This document shows, piece by piece, positions 22,834 to 24,482 of a stretch of 24,482 bases of DNA. The translations under genes were made by a program, and so were the position numbers. The stretch is from the NCBI GenBank assembly GCA_910589015.1, contig CAJUSA010000006.1, forward strand, positions 1 through 24,482, given 5' to 3'. How positions within the stretch are numbered: position 1 is the stretch's first letter; the number at the start of each line of letters is the position of its first letter. The notes beneath the pieces were generated by a model, which searched no databases, was not told where the DNA came from, and worked only from the letters and a program-made list of their open reading frames with translations. This DNA is from an uncultured Christensenellaceae bacterium. GTDB lineage: Bacteria > Bacillota > Clostridia > Christensenellales > Borkfalkiaceae.

Positions 22834-22860
22834 GGTCGGGCATATAAAAATGCCGAAACC
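22834..22860. other. Hairpin in the shared leader region
   Basis: TCGGGCAT (22836-22843) pairs with ATGCCGA (22850-22856) with one bulged G; GGT/ACC at the ends can extend it. It lies where the two opposite leaders overlap and would form in both RNAs. No T run follows, so it is not an intrinsic terminator. Confidence 0.45.
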
Positions 22861-22899
22861 GCAAATTACCACAGAATAAGCATAATGATACAGTATGCT

Positions 22900-22928
22900 A
22901 TTATAAACCGCACGGGAAAAGATGTCAA
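22900..22928 (-). promoter_or_regulatory. Perfect consensus promoter of rpoBC
   Basis: On the reverse strand TTGACA (22928-22923), a 17-nt spacer and TATAAT (22905-22900) match the SigA consensus at all 12 positions. The start point near 22893 gives a leader of about 200 nt before the rpoB ATG (22691). The rest of the 308-bp intergenic region holds the opposing promoter and one hairpin; I found no recognisable riboswitch or L10-type leader. Confidence 0.85.
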
Positions 22929-22999
22929 TCGCTTTTGGCATGCAAAAAATAATTTTTTGAAAATTCCCGAAAAAAAGATTAAATTCGACAAGGAAAACA

Positions 23000-23242
23000 A
23001 TGAGAATCGATAAGTTTTTGAAGGTATCGCGCATTCTGAAACGGCGCACGGTCGCCAAAGACGCCGCCGCAGGCGGAAAGATCTTAGTCAACGGAAAAGA
23101 GGTCAAACCCGCCTATCAGTTAAAGGTCGGCGACGAAGTGGAAGTGAGCTTCGCCTCGGGCGCGCTGCGCTTCCGCGTAAAGGAACTGCGCGAAACGGTA
23201 AAAAAAGACGACGCGCAGAATTTATACGAGGTGCTCTCTTGA
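23000..23242 (+). CDS. rqcP: RNA-binding S4 domain protein, RqcP/YabO family
   Basis: The 80-residue protein is almost entirely one S4 RNA-binding domain: MRIDKFLKVSRILKRRTVAK, then AAGGKILVNGKEVKPAYQLKVGDEV. It is close in reading to Bacillus subtilis YabO (RqcP), down to the C-terminal KKDDAQNLYEVL. In Bacillus RqcP works with RqcH on obstructed 50S subunits, stabilising the P-site tRNA while alanine tails are added to stalled nascent chains. The related heat-shock protein Hsp15 is the proteobacterial counterpart. AAGGA lies 5 nt or so before the ATG. Its stop overlaps the ispDF start by 3 nt, so the two are a coupled pair. Placement opposite rpoBC is unlike Bacillus, where yabO lies in the mfd–spoVT–mazG–divIC region. 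Confidence 0.9.
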   Translation: MRIDKFLKVSRILKRRTVAKDAAAGGKILVNGKEVKPAYQLKVGDEVEVSFASGALRFRVKELRETVKKDDAQNLYEVLS

Positions 23243-24378
23243 TCACCGCCGTGATCTGCGCCGCAGGCAGAGGCGAACGCGCGGGCTTTGCGGAAAATAA
23301 AATCTTGCGCGAGCACAACGGGCTGAGCGTCCTCGCCCGTTCGCTGTGCGCCTTTGCGCAGTGCGAAGAGATCGGTGAGATCCTCGTTGCCTGCCGCGAT
23401 GAAGACCGTGCGCAAATCGAACGTATCCTGCGCCCCTACCCCTTCGCGCGCACGGTGCGCGGCGGCGCGTTCCGCACCGACAGCGTGTATGCGGCGCTAT
23501 GCGAAGCGCAGGGCGAAATCGTGCTCGTGCACGACGGCGCCCGCCCCTTCGTCACGACCGATATCATTCGCGGCTGCATTGCAAGCGTAAAGGAATACGG
23601 CAGCGGCGTGTGCGCGGTTGCCGCGAGCGATACCGTCGCGCTTGCCGAAAACGGTTGCATTGCAAGCGTGCCCGCGCGGCAAACGGTATACGCCGTTCAA
23701 ACGCCGCAGGGGTTTTCTACGAAGCAGTTATTGCAGGCGTACGAACGGGCGTACGCCGAAGGCAAGGCAAACGAATTTACCGACGAAAGCGGCATTTACG
23801 CACGCTATATCGCCCCGCCCCGTTTATGCGGCGGCGCAAGGGAAAATAAAAAACTCACCTATCCCGAAGATTTTTCCTTTGCGGAACGCACGGGGTTCGG
23901 CGCGGATACGCACGCTTTTTACACCGAAGACGAGGGCGCGCCGCTTGTCAATTTTATCACGCTCGGCGGAATAAAGGTTCCCTCGGAAAAAATCCTCAAA
24001 GCGCACAGCGACGGCGACGTGCTCTTGCACGCGCTCATGGACGCATTGCTCACGGGCGCGGGATTGCGCGATATCGGCTATTACTTCCCCGATACCGACC
24101 CTGCCTACCGCGGTGCGGACAGCGCCGATCTGCTCGGAACGGTCATGCGGCTGCTTGCAGAGCAAGGGCTTGCGCCCGCCAACGCAAGCATTTCGATCCT
24201 TGCCGAAACACCCCGCCTTGCGCCCTATATCGAGCGCATGAAAGAAAACGTCGCTCAGCTTTTGCGCCTTTCCCCCTCTTTCGTCGGGATTGCCGCGGGC
24301 ACGAACGAAAAACTCGGCTATATCGGCGAGAAAAAAGGCATCACCGTTTATGCGACGGTGTTGCTGAAAAAATGTTGA
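23239..24378 (+). CDS. ispDF: Bifunctional IspD–IspF fusion (MEP isoprenoid pathway)
   Basis: The protein joins two non-consecutive MEP pathway enzymes. IspD (about 1-215) makes CDP-methylerythritol: nucleotide-binding AAGRGERAG at 8-16 with Lys21, HDGARPF at 98-104, QTPQGF at 154-159. IspF (about 218-379) makes the cyclic diphosphate: metal ligands Asp223 and His225 in FGADTHAF and His256 in AHSDGD, LMDALLTGAGLRDIGYYFPDTDP, and AGTNEKLGYIGEKKGI near the end. Hardly any linker separates them, since IspD's terminal PEDFSFAE runs straight into IspF. IspE, which acts in between, is not in the window. The start is TTG at 23239, overlapping the rqcP stop as TTGA, with GAGGTG 5 nt upstream. The stop codon TGA (24376-24378) is itself part of the repeat core TGTTGAGCG. 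Confidence 0.95.
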   Translation: MITAVICAAGRGERAGFAENKILREHNGLSVLARSLCAFAQCEEIGEILVACRDEDRAQIERILRPYPFARTVRGGAFRTDSVYAALCEAQGEIVLVHDGARPFVTTDIIRGCIASVKEYGSGVCAVAASDTVALAENGCIASVPARQTVYAVQTPQGFSTKQLLQAYERAYAEGKANEFTDESGIYARYIAPPRLCGGARENKKLTYPEDFSFAERTGFGADTHAFYTEDEGAPLVNFITLGGIKVPSEKILKAHSDGDVLLHALMDALLTGAGLRDIGYYFPDTDPAYRGADSADLLGTVMRLLAEQGLAPANASISILAETPRLAPYIERMKENVAQLLRLSPSFVGIAAGTNEKLGYIGEKKGITVYATVLLKKC

Positions 24379-24482
24379 GCGCCCGTCATGATGCCCGTCC
24401 TGTCTAATTGAGCACGGCGCCTTGTCTTGTTGAGCGCAACTTCTTTGTCATGTTGAGCGCAACGCCTTTGTCATGTTGAGCG
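24372..24482. repeat. Tandem 23-bp repeats at the right edge
   Basis: Units at 24428-24450 and 24451-24473 differ at two positions, and a third starts at 24474 and runs off the window. Each contains TGTTGAGCGCAAC and CTTTGTCA. Degenerate copies of the TTGAGC core occur at 24374-24383 and near 24407-24413. The shared TCATGTTGAGCG core links them to the block at 3459-3622. No terminator for ispDF is visible before the edge. Confidence 0.8.

Noticed and set aside
22692..22893. Riboswitch or ribosomal-protein leader in the rpoB 5' region
   Set aside because: Only one short hairpin was visible and no known conserved motif could be recognised.
22750..23106. 118-codon leftward ORF in the rpoB–rqcP gap
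   Set aside because: It crosses both promoters and runs antisense into rqcP; hydrophobicity comes from A+T-rich DNA.
24428..24482. CRISPR array from regularly spaced repeats
   Set aside because: The units are directly tandem without variable spacers, and no cas genes are present.

Overview
The window looks like a chromosomal segment of an endospore-lineage member of the Bacillota (Clostridia). This rests on a Spo0A-type regulator, an FtsK/SpoIIIE translocase in the order spoIIIE–rimO–pgsA–cinA–recA, an RqcP/YabO protein and Gram-positive-type RpoB and RpoC. The core genes are GC-rich and intergenic spaces carry dispersed palindromic repeats. That combination reminds me of uncultured gut Clostridia such as Christensenellales, but this placement is an inference from style and was not tested.

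Layout. (1) Positions 1 to about 3430 are accessory DNA with higher A+T. They hold the start of an integrase-type transposase running off the left edge, a small lipoprotein gene broken at a run of ten C, and the C-terminal part of a phage-like polyvalent or virion protein that lost its true 5' end at a junction with chromosomal repeats. (2) Positions 3459-3622 are tandem and palindromic repeats. (3) Positions 3624-13029 form one leftward operon with a clear promoter (13001-13029) and terminator (3624-3650): ftsK/spoIIIE, rimO, pgsA, cinA, recA, nadE. It couples chromosome translocation and repair, ribosomal protein modification, phospholipid synthesis and NAD metabolism; the last three genes put an NMN-deamidase-type protein and NAD synthetase on either side of recA. 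(4) Positions 13079-13887 hold a small lipoprotein cassette framed by two nearly identical 41-bp copies of the spo0A terminator region. (5) spo0A lies at 13887-14639 with its own promoter and a set of possible 0A boxes upstream. (6) rpoB and rpoC (14838-22691) form a leftward transcription unit with a perfect consensus promoter and a leader of about 200 nt. (7) rqcP and a fused ispDF run rightward from 23000 to 24378, and the window ends in tandem 23-bp repeats.

Most notable observations: the Spo0A receiver domain has lost its phosphoacceptor aspartate (Asn54), its acidic pair and its switch threonine, while the DNA-binding domain is fully conserved. The rpoBC and rqcP-ispDF promoters face each other, so the two 5' leaders are antisense over roughly 60 nt. 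RpoB carries an 86-residue acidic tail. A C10 tract separates a signal peptide from the rest of its lipoprotein. I found no tRNA, rRNA or CRISPR array.
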